Virus record (IMG/VR): IMGVR_UViG_3300044613_002337
Span: 1-39,208 of that record
Source: a virus
Direction: 5' to 3' (one strand)
Length of the DNA stretch: 39,208 nt
Positions 17,705-26,136 of the stretch are shown one piece after another; the stretch's first letter is position 1, and each line of letters begins with the position of its first letter. Below the pieces are notes generated by a model. It did no database searches, was not told the DNA's origin, and worked only from the letters and a program-made list of their open reading frames with translations. Made by a program: the position numbers and the translations under genes.

Positions 17705-18142
17705 CTAATTATTTATATTTATTTGTACTGATTCTGTTAAATTTGGATTTGATGCTAACGCAAATTGAATGTCTAACGATATTCTGTTTGTATCAATATC
17801 ATTATCATCGTAATCAAATACTATTGAAGTTAAACTTAAATATGGTAACCAAGTATCAACTGCATCTACAATAGATGTTTCAATTCTTGATTCAATTGTA
17901 GCACCATCCATCTGTTCAAATAACACCAACCAAACATCACACCCAAATTCAGGATTCATTAATCTTTCTCCCTTTTTTGTTAGTATTAGGTTTTTTAAAT
18001 TATCTTTTGCTTGAGTTAGAGTAGTGTAGTTTGTAGAAAATACGCCATTAGAATTTGAAGATTTATTTATCCCAATTCCTAATATTTTATAATCATTTTC
18101 CGCTAAATCTGCTACTTTTACGTTACCTAACTCTATTGCCAT
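17705..18142 (-). CDS. Baseplate wedge protein, gp25/GPW-like
   Basis: 145 aa, the usual length of the gp25/GPW family, the lysozyme-like-named but structural wedge protein at the sheath-baseplate joint. The core motif is clear: TTLTQAKDNLKNLILTKKGE followed by RLMNPEFGCDVWLVLFE, where the conserved 'E.RlM.PeFG' block is present. The C-terminus SLDIQFAL is a typical final strand. It shares one base with the 175-aa gene (stop and ATG overlap as TAATG) and lies 2 bases ahead of gp6, so all three are translationally linked. Confidence 0.94.
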   Translation of the reverse strand: MAIELGNVKVADLAENDYKILGIGINKSSNSNGVFSTNYTTLTQAKDNLKNLILTKKGERLMNPEFGCDVWLVLFEQMDGATIESRIETSIVDAVDTWLPYLSLTSIVFDYDDNDIDTNRISLDIQFALASNPNLTESVQININN

Positions 18143-18669
18143 TATTTAAATCGTTTTACTAATTCTGAATAATCTCTTGTTAATGCTTTTATTGTAGCAT
18201 CCTGTAATCCATCACCAGTTGATTCCAATTGTTGTGGAATGTTTTGAGGAATATTTGATTCTCTAAAATCCATAGTTTCCCAATCACTTTCATCAACCCT
18301 TAATTCTGGTTTAATCATATCTAATACACTTCCAACTGATTGGGCTCCCTCTTTACGTTGCTCTGCTGAAAATGGTTGAGTCATATTAAGAATCTCATTA
18401 ATCATCGGGTCTTTGGAAAATTCCTTTTTGATTTGAGGTTTTGGTTGAGGTTGCACTACTTTTCTACTTTGTTGTAACGCGGAAGTTGCAGCCTCAAATG
18501 GGTCTACCGATTTAATTGCTTCCTTTAGAGTAGGAGCGGTTGATTTTTTTGGTAAATTTAAAGTAACCGCACCAGATTTGATAAGTTTAGCAACTTCTTC
18601 TTTCACTTGTGCTTTTACTTCATTCTTAACCACTTCTTTAATTAGTGATAATAAAATGTCTGATTTCAT
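18142..18669 (-). CDS. Hypothetical baseplate-cluster protein (175 aa)
   Basis: The N-terminus is a charged amphipathic helix (LIKEVVKNEVKAQVKEEVAK). The middle is basic and Gln/Pro-rich (KVVQPQPKPQIKKE), and the C-terminus contains SDWETMDF and ALTRDYSELVKRF. It has no membrane segment and no catalytic motif. It overlaps gp25 by one base and has a late-type promoter 22 bases before its ATG, making it the first gene of the gp25-gp6 unit. A role as a small assembly or connector protein is plausible from position; I do not recognise the family. Confidence 0.7.
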   Translation of the reverse strand: MKSDILLSLIKEVVKNEVKAQVKEEVAKLIKSGAVTLNLPKKSTAPTLKEAIKSVDPFEAATSALQQSRKVVQPQPKPQIKKEFSKDPMINEILNMTQPFSAEQRKEGAQSVGSVLDMIKPELRVDESDWETMDFRESNIPQNIPQQLESTGDGLQDATIKALTRDYSELVKRFK

Positions 18670-18691
18670 AAAAATTATTGTTCTATTTGTT

Positions 18692-18701
18692 AATAAATAT
18701 A
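18692..18701 (-). promoter_or_regulatory. Late-type promoter element TATATTTATT
   Basis: Minus-strand context ATTATATTTATTAAC, 22 bases before the 175-aa gene that leads the gp25-gp6 operon. One mismatch from the TATATTTATA form; no -33 TTG. Confidence 0.42.
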
Positions 18702-18723
18702 ATAAGTTAAAATTTACACCGAT

Positions 18724-19707
18724 TTATCTTGAGGCAAGTAGTGTAGATGATTCTATTAATTCGGCTTCATCACCATATATTATAGATTTTATAGCTGCTG
18801 CAATTTCTGGTTCCTGTGTTTGTTCTCCCTCTATAAATCCTTTAGCTATAGCTGCTCCAACTGCAGAAACTACGTCATTTTGATTTTCAGTTTGAGTTAT
18901 TTCACTAGAAACACCGACTAACGCATCTACACCAACTATTGCTATACCACCCGCAAGTGATACCATATCCTTAAAATCTAAAGAACTCAATGGACTTCCA
19001 CTAAATGGTTTAACAAAATAACCCGCCCAAGGTAATACTCCAGGTGCAGGCGGTGCTGGTGGGGGATATGTGCAATTACAGGTAAATAATCCACCTACAG
19101 TTAGCAAATGTACTGATGCGGATATTATAAAATTTAATAAAAATGGAGAAATACTTGCCATTGGTGGTACAACAATTGGTGTCCATATTCCAGGAGATAA
19201 ATTCAATCCAACATTTGTTGTTAAATTTGCAACTGCACCAATACATGGTATATTTGGGACGGGTATTTTAGCTGATGTAGCCCCCAACCAATATGCCTGA
19301 ATTGCTGGTCCGATATCCCTTAATAAATCTCCTGTTTTACTTAATGTGGTTGTATTTAAAATTAAAAGTAAAGTTGCTTCCATTAATGAGGTATTTCCTT
19401 CAAATGGAACACCTCCTATCAATGTTTTACCACCTCTTATAGCTTTATCATATTCTTCGGTTAAAGATTGAGCAAACGAGTAATTGTTTGCTATATTTGC
19501 CAAATCTTGTTCAGGAAAAAAATCTCCAATAACACCAGTATCTCCCAATACAGAAGTACCTCCCACAACTGAAGCTCCTACTCCTGCTATTTTAGATTTA
19601 GCAACATTTTCTGCCATTTCTAATGACATATTTAAATAAAAATCCGTCCAACTATTTGAAATTCCTCCCTTAAAAAGTTGTTTCGCTGCATTTAAATTTA
19701 TAGCCAT
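18724..19707 (-). CDS. Baseplate/hub-cluster protein, hydrophobic Gly/Ala-rich (327 aa)
   Basis: Begins MAINLNAAKQLFKGGISNSW. It is rich in Gly, Ala, Ile and Pro, with a cysteine pair CNC followed by a proline cluster (TYPPPAPPAPGVLPW) near residue 215. Hydrophobic stretches (PFLLNFIISASVHLLTVGG, VSLAGGIAIVGVDALVGV) could be buried helices or membrane-interacting segments. It lies between the gp5-like hub and the gp25-gp6 group, sharing one base with the hub gene, so it is co-expressed with the hub. The family is not recognised. A tail-tip component or a membrane-contacting tail protein are both possible. Confidence 0.7.
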   Translation of the reverse strand: MAINLNAAKQLFKGGISNSWTDFYLNMSLEMAENVAKSKIAGVGASVVGGTSVLGDTGVIGDFFPEQDLANIANNYSFAQSLTEEYDKAIRGGKTLIGGVPFEGNTSLMEATLLLILNTTTLSKTGDLLRDIGPAIQAYWLGATSAKIPVPNIPCIGAVANLTTNVGLNLSPGIWTPIVVPPMASISPFLLNFIISASVHLLTVGGLFTCNCTYPPPAPPAPGVLPWAGYFVKPFSGSPLSSLDFKDMVSLAGGIAIVGVDALVGVSSEITQTENQNDVVSAVGAAIAKGFIEGEQTQEPEIAAAIKSIIYGDEAELIESSTLLASR

Positions 19708-20951
19708 TAGGTTTTACTTAAATAATTATTAGCAGATAATATAGTTTTTAATTGGTTGTTTATTGATTGAAATGTAGCTGCGTTTTCAGGACCCAATTTA
19801 CTAGGACCAGATGGGGTTAGATAATTTTGATTTAAAATTGCAAGTATCAAATCTTGTAATATTGCAACCAACTCTCCACCTAATACCATTTGTTGTACAT
19901 CTGCTCCATCTTGTCCAATACCTGTATTCTTTCCTAAAAATATTTTACCACTATCTGAATTAAGGAATATTTGATTAGAACCTTTTGAGTGTATTGTTAT
20001 ATTTTTATTGTTGTGAACATATACTTCTTTTTCTGCATCAATTGTAAAATTACCATCAGTTAATATACCCGTATTTCCTTTACCAAATATAATAAATTCA
20101 CTTGCTTTTGAAGAAAGAATTATTCTATCAGAATTTATAAATAATTGGTCACCCTTTAAAGAATCGGATGATGGATATTCTTTGAATGCAGTTTTAGTTT
20201 TGACTACGGTTTCTTTAAATGGTACTTTAACTTTACCGGAAGTTATATAAATCGATGTACCATCTTTATTAATATCCTCATCTACTAATTCACCTATTTT
20301 TTTTGAATCTAATTCTGGATTCTGTTTATTACGAATAAAAATAGATGGAGATGATGTTTTACTATCTTCAGTTAAAAAAAACTCACTAAAACGAATTGTA
20401 TTACCAACTCTACCACTTATAATAGTATCACCGTTTGATGGTTTTAAAAATTTAATTTTTTCATTTACTACATATTCGTTTTTATCTTTAGTTTTAGTTT
20501 TTGCATTTGTTTTACCACCAGTAGCGGCAGTATTAGCCATAGAACCACCACCCTGTTTTCCAGCAGGCACTTCTACATCTTCCTCTAACGTAGCATAATA
20601 AGTTGTATAATCTCTCCTATAATTTGAGTAAGGAGTGGTTGTATATGGTAAATAAAACGATTGATTATGTAGTTTTACTATAACTACTGTTTCACCTTTA
20701 ATTGGAAATGTAAAATTATTTTTATCAAATGGAAATGCGTAATCATCTACTTTAATACTACTTTCTTTTCGATAAGTGATAGCACCATACATCCTAGCAT
20801 CTTTATCCGAAAATGTTTTATTATCGTTGTATACTGGAATAGCATCAAGTCCTGCTTCACCTGGTTCTTTGGTTAACAATTCAGTTGTTGTACCGTATAC
20901 ATTATCTACGGTTGCTAAAAAGCCAAATATATTACTTTGAGTATCTGCCAT
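19707..20951 (-). CDS. Baseplate hub/spike protein, gp5-like (OB fold plus beta-helix)
   Basis: 414 aa. The N-terminal part has an OB-fold-like pattern of hub/spike proteins (YAFPFDKNNFTFPIKGETVV, then IVKLHNQSFYLPY). The region with PSNGDTIISGRVGNTIRFSE matches the conserved strand pair of T4-like gp5 and VgrG-type proteins. The C-terminus has short repeating strands (FIIFGKGNTGILTDGNFTID, IHSKGSNQIFLNSDSGKIFL) consistent with a beta-helical spike. No lysozyme catalytic domain is visible, unlike T4 gp5, so peptidoglycan digestion would need another protein. The gene is linked by one-base overlaps on both sides. Confidence 0.85.
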   Translation of the reverse strand: MADTQSNIFGFLATVDNVYGTTTELLTKEPGEAGLDAIPVYNDNKTFSDKDARMYGAITYRKESSIKVDDYAFPFDKNNFTFPIKGETVVIVKLHNQSFYLPYTTTPYSNYRRDYTTYYATLEEDVEVPAGKQGGGSMANTAATGGKTNAKTKTKDKNEYVVNEKIKFLKPSNGDTIISGRVGNTIRFSEFFLTEDSKTSSPSIFIRNKQNPELDSKKIGELVDEDINKDGTSIYITSGKVKVPFKETVVKTKTAFKEYPSSDSLKGDQLFINSDRIILSSKASEFIIFGKGNTGILTDGNFTIDAEKEVYVHNNKNITIHSKGSNQIFLNSDSGKIFLGKNTGIGQDGADVQQMVLGGELVAILQDLILAILNQNYLTPSGPSKLGPENAATFQSINNQLKTILSANNYLSKT

Positions 20952-21355
20952 TATATTTTAGTTTTTATCTCTTCGATTTCAACTTGAATATCTAATAACT
21001 TTTCATCTGATTTTTTTTCTACTTCATTTATAGTATCTTCTAATTCGTTTAGTAATTGTGCTTTTTCAGTTTCACTTAACCAACCATCTTCACCAATTCC
21101 TTTAGCTTCAGCTTGAGCCAATCGTTGTGCAATTGTAGCCAACTTAATTAAATGGTCATCATTCTTAATCGATGAATCAATTAAGTCTCTAATAATAGGG
21201 GCTATGACAGTTGCTTCTCCTACACTCTTAATTAATTTACGAAGTGATTCAATCATTTCTGAAATGTTCTTCTTCTTTACTTGCTGATTATCGTAAATAT
21301 CTTTAAATAATGATGATAAATTTTTACCATCAAACAATTGAAATTCTGTGCTCAT
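20951..21355 (-). CDS. Hypothetical helical protein upstream of the hub gene (134 aa)
   Basis: A mostly helical, charged protein (KKKNISEMIESLRKLIKSV, AQLLNELEDTINEVEKKSDE). It begins MSTEFQLFDGKNLSSLFKDI and has a repeated acidic coiled-coil C-terminus. It shares one base with the hub gene, pointing to a hub-assembly partner, chaperone or tail-tip component. There is no conserved catalytic residue that I can identify, and I do not recognise the family. It lies 32 bases after the carbamoyltransferase stop. Confidence 0.68.
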   Translation of the reverse strand: MSTEFQLFDGKNLSSLFKDIYDNQQVKKKNISEMIESLRKLIKSVGEATVIAPIIRDLIDSSIKNDDHLIKLATIAQRLAQAEAKGIGEDGWLSETEKAQLLNELEDTINEVEKKSDEKLLDIQVEIEEIKTKI

Positions 21356-21387
21356 AATATGTTATTCTTTACTATATAATTATCTAG

Positions 21388-23088
21388 TTATGATATTTTA
21401 CTTACTATATAATTTCCAATAACTAAATAATCCATATCACAATTTTTAAATGTAGTAACCGCAATGTATGGGTCATTAACCATTGTTTGTCCTCTTAAAT
21501 TAAAAGATGTATTCAATAGTATAGGTGTTCCACTTACTTTTTCAAATTCTTTTAATAAACTATAATATAAAGGATTTTGTTCATTGGTTACTGTTTGGAT
21601 TCTTGCACTATTATCGACATGAGTTACTGATGGAATTGGAGTTTCTGAAATAACCTGAACTACTTGATTCATATATGGAACATCCTCTTCTGATTTAAAA
21701 TACTGTTGATAATCTTCGTGAGTTACCGATGGAGCAAATGGTCTAAACATTTCTCTCTTTTTGACAACCTTATTAATTCTATCTCTTACATCTGGTAAAT
21801 GTGGATTAGCTAATATAGAACGATTACCCAATGCTCTTGCACCAAATTCAGTTCTACCTTGAAACCAACCTATAATATTACCTTCCTTAATTAATTCGGC
21901 AGTTTTACTTAATAATGTATCGGTATTTTTATAGTATTTAAAAGATATATCTCCTATCCTATCTATAATATCTAATACATATTCTTTACTAAATTCGGGT
22001 CCTAAATATGGAGATTGATTATCACCACCTTTTATTTTGTTGTTTCCAATTACATCATGCCATACATATAAACAGGCTCCAATTGCAGAACCTGCATCAG
22101 ATGGTGCGTAGGGAATCCATACATTCTTAATACCACAATGTTTTTTGATTTTGCCATTAGCAGTTCCATTATATGCACATCCTCCACCTAACACTAAATT
22201 TGAATTACCAGAATAACTAGATGAATTATTAATGATGTAATATAAACACCTCTCATACCATCTCTGTAAAGAAGCTGCTAAATCCATGTGGTGTTGTTCT
22301 AATTTGGATTCAGGTTCACGTGGTTTAAATCCTATCAGTTTAACCAAATCCAATGTAAACATATCCGTATTAGAATATTCCCATGTAAAATACTTCTGAT
22401 TTATATTAACTAAATTAACCGTATCCAACGATGCTAATGTATCAAATAATTCGTTATATTTTGAAGAATCTCCGTATGGAGCCAATCCCATTACTTTATA
22501 CTCACCACTATTTGGTTTAAATCCTAAATATGAAGTTATAGTTGAATACACTAACCCCAATGAATTTGGGAATTTTACGTTTTTAATTTCAATAATACCA
22601 TTTGAATTACATTCCGCAATTGAGATAGTATCCCATTCACCAACACCATCAATTGAAATTCCAATAGCTTCATCAAACGGTGATGTGTAAAAAGATAACG
22701 CTAAATGAGATAAATGATGTTTTGTAAATGTAATTACACCATCATACCCAATAGCATCTTTTATATATTTTTTTAAATTTCCCTCTGTTGCTTTAAATTC
22801 TTTTTTAAACTTATTCCAAGTTTTGAAATATTTAATCCATCTTTTTCCTAATGTTTTACTAACTCTATCATATTTGATATTTGGTACTTCATACCAACAA
22901 AGGATATCTACTTTATCTATTGTAATTTGCGCGTAAGATAAGCATGCTTCTATAGCTTTTAATGGAAAAGAGTTGTCATGCTTTATGCCTGACAACTTCT
23001 CTTCTTCTATTGCAAATATTACCTTACCATCTATAAGCAATGCAGCTGCTGAATCGTGATAAAATGCGGATATTCCTAATTGAATCAT
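21388..23088 (-). CDS. NodU/TobZ-type carbamoyltransferase
   Basis: 566 aa, full length for the family. These enzymes use carbamoyl phosphate and ATP to make carbamoyl-adenylate and pass the carbamoyl group to a hydroxyl. The N-terminal Kae1-like domain shows HDSAA (11-15), the metal-binding KHHLSH (123-128) and SIDGVGEWD (about 145-153). The C-terminal YrdC-like domain shows GRTEFGARALGNRSI (about 411-425) and MFRPFAPSV. Family members act on sugars, antibiotics and Nod factors, and a phage homologue has been linked to 5-carbamoyloxymethylcytosine in DNA. The substrate here cannot be told from sequence. It lies between the late sigma gene (4 bp) and the baseplate hub operon, so it may be expressed late. 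Confidence 0.93.
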   Translation of the reverse strand: MIQLGISAFYHDSAAALLIDGKVIFAIEEEKLSGIKHDNSFPLKAIEACLSYAQITIDKVDILCWYEVPNIKYDRVSKTLGKRWIKYFKTWNKFKKEFKATEGNLKKYIKDAIGYDGVITFTKHHLSHLALSFYTSPFDEAIGISIDGVGEWDTISIAECNSNGIIEIKNVKFPNSLGLVYSTITSYLGFKPNSGEYKVMGLAPYGDSSKYNELFDTLASLDTVNLVNINQKYFTWEYSNTDMFTLDLVKLIGFKPREPESKLEQHHMDLAASLQRWYERCLYYIINNSSSYSGNSNLVLGGGCAYNGTANGKIKKHCGIKNVWIPYAPSDAGSAIGACLYVWHDVIGNNKIKGGDNQSPYLGPEFSKEYVLDIIDRIGDISFKYYKNTDTLLSKTAELIKEGNIIGWFQGRTEFGARALGNRSILANPHLPDVRDRINKVVKKREMFRPFAPSVTHEDYQQYFKSEEDVPYMNQVVQVISETPIPSVTHVDNSARIQTVTNEQNPLYYSLLKEFEKVSGTPILLNTSFNLRGQTMVNDPYIAVTTFKNCDMDYLVIGNYIVSKIS

Positions 23089-23092
23089 AATA

Positions 23093-23782
23093 TTAAATTT
23101 TTATGTCACCATCTCTTTCGAACTCATTATATAGTTCCATTTGTCTTTCTCTCATCTTATTAACAACTTTAGTAATATAATGAGTTGGGTGACCAGTCAT
23201 CTCTCTAATAAGTAGATAAAGAGATTTTTTATTGAAATTTTCTATGTATTCTGCTCTTCTAAATAATTCTAAAACTGAATCTGCTATTTGTAAATCTCGT
23301 TTTTTAGGAAAGAAATTTTCTAAATGTTTATCCCAATAATTCAACATTACTACATTAAAAGTTCTATGGTCATCATTACGGACTTCTTCTGTAAAATTGT
23401 TTTCAGTATCCCAATGGTCTGGCATTGCAGACATTATATCCGTATCTTTATATCTTTTATAATTTGCGTTGTTATTTAAAATCAAATAGTTTCTCGCAAC
23501 AATTGTGAAATAAGAAAAGGCTTTACCTTTTCCATTTTTATACATGTGAATTTTTTCAATCATAAAAGCAACAACTTCACACATCACATCTTGTGGGTCA
23601 TCATCAAAATATGAAAACTTCCATTTGTTGTAAACTATTTCTGCTAGTTTATCAAATGCAGGCTTAATTCTATCCCTATATAATAAATCTTTAATACGTT
23701 GATTATCCGATAGGTTGTATTCTATAATTGCATCTTCAGTATCTTTTGTGAAGTATTGTTTGCTTTTTGCTTTTCTTGGCAT
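23093..23782 (-). CDS. Late-promoter sigma factor, gp55-like
   Basis: 229 aa, somewhat larger than T4 gp55 (185 aa). The gp55 family is a minimal sigma that directs host RNA polymerase to late promoters. The region-2-like core is visible: FSYFDDDPQDVMCEVVAF, then GKAFSYFTIVARNYLILNNN and ANYKRYKD. This matches the sigma-70 region 2 pattern of phage late sigmas ('kgkAFsYf..v.rN.....'). It suits the TATTTATA-core elements seen before structural genes, which lack a -33 box. A membrane protein gene lies 1 base upstream and the carbamoyltransferase 4 bases downstream. Confidence 0.9.
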   Translation of the reverse strand: MPRKAKSKQYFTKDTEDAIIEYNLSDNQRIKDLLYRDRIKPAFDKLAEIVYNKWKFSYFDDDPQDVMCEVVAFMIEKIHMYKNGKGKAFSYFTIVARNYLILNNNANYKRYKDTDIMSAMPDHWDTENNFTEEVRNDDHRTFNVVMLNYWDKHLENFFPKKRDLQIADSVLELFRRAEYIENFNKKSLYLLIREMTGHPTHYITKVVNKMRERQMELYNEFERDGDIKI

Positions 23783-23783
23783 T

Positions 23784-24026
23784 TTAATTGAATTGTTTGA
23801 ATCTTTCGATAGTTTCTTTTATTTGATAAAATATAGAACCTACTTCATCATCCTTCTCAAACATTTCACGAGAATCTATTTCTCTTAATGCCTCCAGTAA
23901 TGCTTGGTTTCTTTGAGTTTCTCTTTCTATAAACTCTTCGTATTTTTCTAATTTTGTTAAAAGATTCCTAACTATATATAATGCAGTTAAGAATAGTACA
24001 ATTATTATTCCTAATAAAATTTCCAT
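23784..24026 (-). CDS. Small membrane-anchored helical protein (80 aa)
   Basis: Residues 2-20 (EILLGIIIVLFLTALYIV) form one N-terminal membrane helix. A charged helical tail follows (LTKLEKYEEFIERETQRNQ, then EALREIDSREMFEKDDEVGS), so the bulk faces the cytoplasm. It lies one base from both peptide deformylase and the late sigma gene, in a tight operon. I do not recognise the family. A membrane anchor or scaffold is possible, but no function can be assigned. Confidence 0.75.
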   Translation of the reverse strand: MEILLGIIIVLFLTALYIVRNLLTKLEKYEEFIERETQRNQALLEALREIDSREMFEKDDEVGSIFYQIKETIERFKQFN

Positions 24027-24027
24027 A

Positions 24028-24675
24028 TTAAACTATTTCGTATCCTTTTAAAAAATAATCATTTGCTTTTTTGTATTTAACCTCAACTAATTCACCTGTT
24101 GGTGATTTCATTACAATTTTGTCATTTCTACCATAATTGTTTTTCTTTGTGATAGTTGTAGAATAAATTCTATCTTTAATAGTTATCCCATCTAAATGGT
24201 CAATTTCATGTTGTACAATAACTGTCATCATTGTTTCCATTGAAACTCTTTCATCTACTTTATCTCCTTCTGGATTAATTTCAAATTCTAATTCTCCCAA
24301 ATTATCAGTTTGAACTTTAATTTTACAAGACCTGATAGTTTTCAGTGGTTTTTCAATTGTTTTTGGAATAGATAGACATCCTTCATAAAAAAGAAATCCT
24401 TCTTTAGACCTTTCTGTAATAACTGGATTTAAAAGAAATAGTTCTCTACCAGTTTCTTCGTCACCAAATTTAATATAACAGGCTCTTTTCTTAATACCTA
24501 ATTGAGTTGCCGAAATACCTAAACCTGGATACTGATGTAATCCTGCTTTAAGTGTTTCTTCTAATTCATTTGCTTCAATAGCAGTAAATTCTGTTTTGGG
24601 AACGCGTGTTAACAAAAACTCGCTAAATTCGTTAGATTGTAATCCGTTTGATGCTTTGTCTGTAATTAATTTCAT
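24028..24675 (-). CDS. def: Peptide deformylase
   Basis: 215 aa. It removes the formyl group from N-terminal methionine of new proteins. All three family motifs are present: PGLGISATQLG (50-60, motif 1 with Q58), EGCLS (98-102, with metal ligand C100) and QHEIDH (155-160, HExDH metal site H156/H160 and catalytic E157). The N-terminus has about 35 extra residues before the core and the C-terminus about 40 extra, longer than compact cyanophage deformylases. Phage deformylases are thought to keep up with very high late protein synthesis. It lies 8 bases after the DUF2061 gene. Confidence 0.95.
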   Translation of the reverse strand: MKLITDKASNGLQSNEFSEFLLTRVPKTEFTAIEANELEETLKAGLHQYPGLGISATQLGIKKRACYIKFGDEETGRELFLLNPVITERSKEGFLFYEGCLSIPKTIEKPLKTIRSCKIKVQTDNLGELEFEINPEGDKVDERVSMETMMTVIVQHEIDHLDGITIKDRIYSTTITKKNNYGRNDKIVMKSPTGELVEVKYKKANDYFLKGYEIV

Positions 24676-24683
24676 ATTTTTAT

Positions 24684-24893
24684 TTATTTTTTTAATCCGT
24701 ATTTTATAAATTTATACCATATTCTTTCATGAATATAATATTGAACTGGTTTATACACTAATTCTACAACTCCAAATGCAGCCCCTATCTGAATTGAACC
24801 ACTTATCCACCACATTATTAAAAACCCTATGAGGGTACTTAAAATACGATATGAGATGGTTTTAGCAATATGTCTCTTACGTTGTACTACCAT
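24684..24893 (-). CDS. DUF2061 small membrane protein
   Basis: 69 aa from the ATG at 24893 (MVVQRKRHIAKTISYRILST). The frame opens further upstream to 24929, but that would place 12 extra residues deeper in the preceding gene, and the DUF2061 family usually starts shortly before the RKRHxAKT motif. A membrane helix (LIGFLIMWWISGSIQIGAAF) and the family tail (ELVYKPVQYYIHERIWYKF) are clear. The function of DUF2061 is unknown. The start overlaps the nucleotidyltransferase end by 17 bases, so the two are translationally coupled. Confidence 0.85.
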   Translation of the reverse strand: MVVQRKRHIAKTISYRILSTLIGFLIMWWISGSIQIGAAFGVVELVYKPVQYYIHERIWYKFIKYGLKK

Positions 24894-25236
24894 TTGAATA
24901 TATTTCTCCTTTTCTAATTTTAGTACCACTTATTTCAGCAATTTCTGTTGGTGGTTCATGATATATTACATCATATCCTACACCTCTACCATAGTTTACT
25001 GATTCAATATCAGGAATAATAGATATATGAATTTGATTCCAATTTTCTTGAAAGAATGGTTCTTTTGTTAATTCAATCATTACCTGTTGGGCAGTTTTGG
25101 GGTTGTTTTCATCTACATCCACATCTCTAATTGCCACCCAAACATTCTTTCCCTTTTCAAGTTGTTGATTGATTAACCATTCATGTCCTTTGTGCCAATT
25201 CTGCCATCTTCCGATGTATAGTGCGTACTTTTTCAT
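24877..25236 (-). CDS. Cytidylyltransferase-like nucleotidyltransferase
   Basis: 119 aa, a minimal single-domain HxGH nucleotidyltransferase. The ATP-binding motif GRWQNWHKGHEW has the HxGH signature at H15-K-G-H18, and the second motif ISGTKIR (102-108) is the ISGTxxR of the superfamily. The family transfers a nucleotide from NTP to a phosphorylated substrate such as nicotinamide or pantetheine. A NadM/NMN-adenylyltransferase-like role is possible, but the small size leaves the substrate open. It overlaps UvdE by 4 bases (ATGA) and DUF2061 by 17 bases. Confidence 0.85.
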   Translation of the reverse strand: MKKYALYIGRWQNWHKGHEWLINQQLEKGKNVWVAIRDVDVDENNPKTAQQVMIELTKEPFFQENWNQIHISIIPDIESVNYGRGVGYDVIYHEPPTEIAEISGTKIRKGEIYSNGSTT

Positions 25237-26132
25237 AACATTGTTTTTATAAATGGTAATATTGCTAATTCTTTTCCTTTTGCTTCAACCATAATGTCCA
25301 CATCCAACTCGTATGTATTGGGGAGGGCATTAATATACACCGAATGGGCTTGTGGTTTTTCTTTTGGATTATTTTCATGTAATGCTTTTGATTCTGAATA
25401 ATGAACTTCTTGTATAATACCTTTTGGCCAAGTTGTGGCAGCAAGTTTAAGAGCTTCTTCTTCGGTTAACCCACCCGTACAAAATTGGTGATGATGGTAA
25501 TCAAATACAATAGGAATACCTGTTCGTTCGTAGATATACATCAAATCTTTTACGGAATACATAGAAGCCTTATCATCATTCTCCAATGTCAATCGTTTTT
25601 GTACGCTTGGAGAGAGTCTTTTGAAATTTGTAATCAATCTATCCATCGCAGATTGTTTATCTCCGTATACCCCATTACAATGGATATTAATATTGTTGTA
25701 ATGGGTTTTAGATAACCCCATAAGGTCAAATATCTTACCATGTAATTCTAAATCAGCAAAAGTTTTCTGAATAACTTCTTCGTTGGGTGAAGGGAGCACA
25801 TTGAATGGGCCAGGATGAGAATTAATACGGATATTATGAAATTTGGCAAAATCACCTGCTTTCTTTAACTCCGATTTAATTTCTTTGTAATCTTTTAGTT
25901 GGGTTAAATCCAAACCATCACCCCACGGAATAATAGTGGATGATAAACGAAAAAAATTGATATTATGGATACGATTCCATTCTAATATCTTAATAATATC
26001 TTTGGCATTTGCTAACGCCAACTCCGAAACGTAATCCAAGCCTTTGGCATTGAATGTTTTCTTCACCATTGAACGATTTGTGGTAACCTTGTTACCCATC
26101 GACATATTAATACACGCATATCCTATATTCAT
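25233..26132 (-). CDS. uvsE: UV-damage endonuclease UvdE/UvsE
   Basis: 299 aa, the usual UvdE length. It nicks DNA 5' of UV photoproducts and starts an alternative excision repair. The TIM-barrel fold motifs are visible: N-terminal IGYACINMS, FRLSSTIIPWG, RINSHPGPFNVLPSP, LTLENDD, VFDYHHHQF and the C-terminal VDIMVEAKGKE. The His and Glu residues in SHPG, LEND, DYHHHQ and MVEAKGKE are the expected metal ligands. T4 uses the unrelated glycosylase DenV for this work. A host-like promoter lies so close to the ATG that the message may be leaderless. Confidence 0.95.
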   Translation of the reverse strand: MNIGYACINMSMGNKVTTNRSMVKKTFNAKGLDYVSELALANAKDIIKILEWNRIHNINFFRLSSTIIPWGDGLDLTQLKDYKEIKSELKKAGDFAKFHNIRINSHPGPFNVLPSPNEEVIQKTFADLELHGKIFDLMGLSKTHYNNINIHCNGVYGDKQSAMDRLITNFKRLSPSVQKRLTLENDDKASMYSVKDLMYIYERTGIPIVFDYHHHQFCTGGLTEEEALKLAATTWPKGIIQEVHYSESKALHENNPKEKPQAHSVYINALPNTYELDVDIMVEAKGKELAILPFIKTML

Positions 26133-26136
26133 ACTT

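Noticed and set aside
17710-17717. TATAAATA on the minus strand, identical to the T4 late promoter, before gp6
   Set aside because: It lies only 7 bases from the gp6 ATG and just after the gp25 stop in a tight operon. It is the only case in this orientation that I saw next to a leftward gene, so it is more likely AT-rich start context.
24894-24929. Longer start for the DUF2061 gene
   Set aside because: The 12 extra residues lie fully within the nucleotidyltransferase gene, and the family motif begins right after the ATG at 24893.
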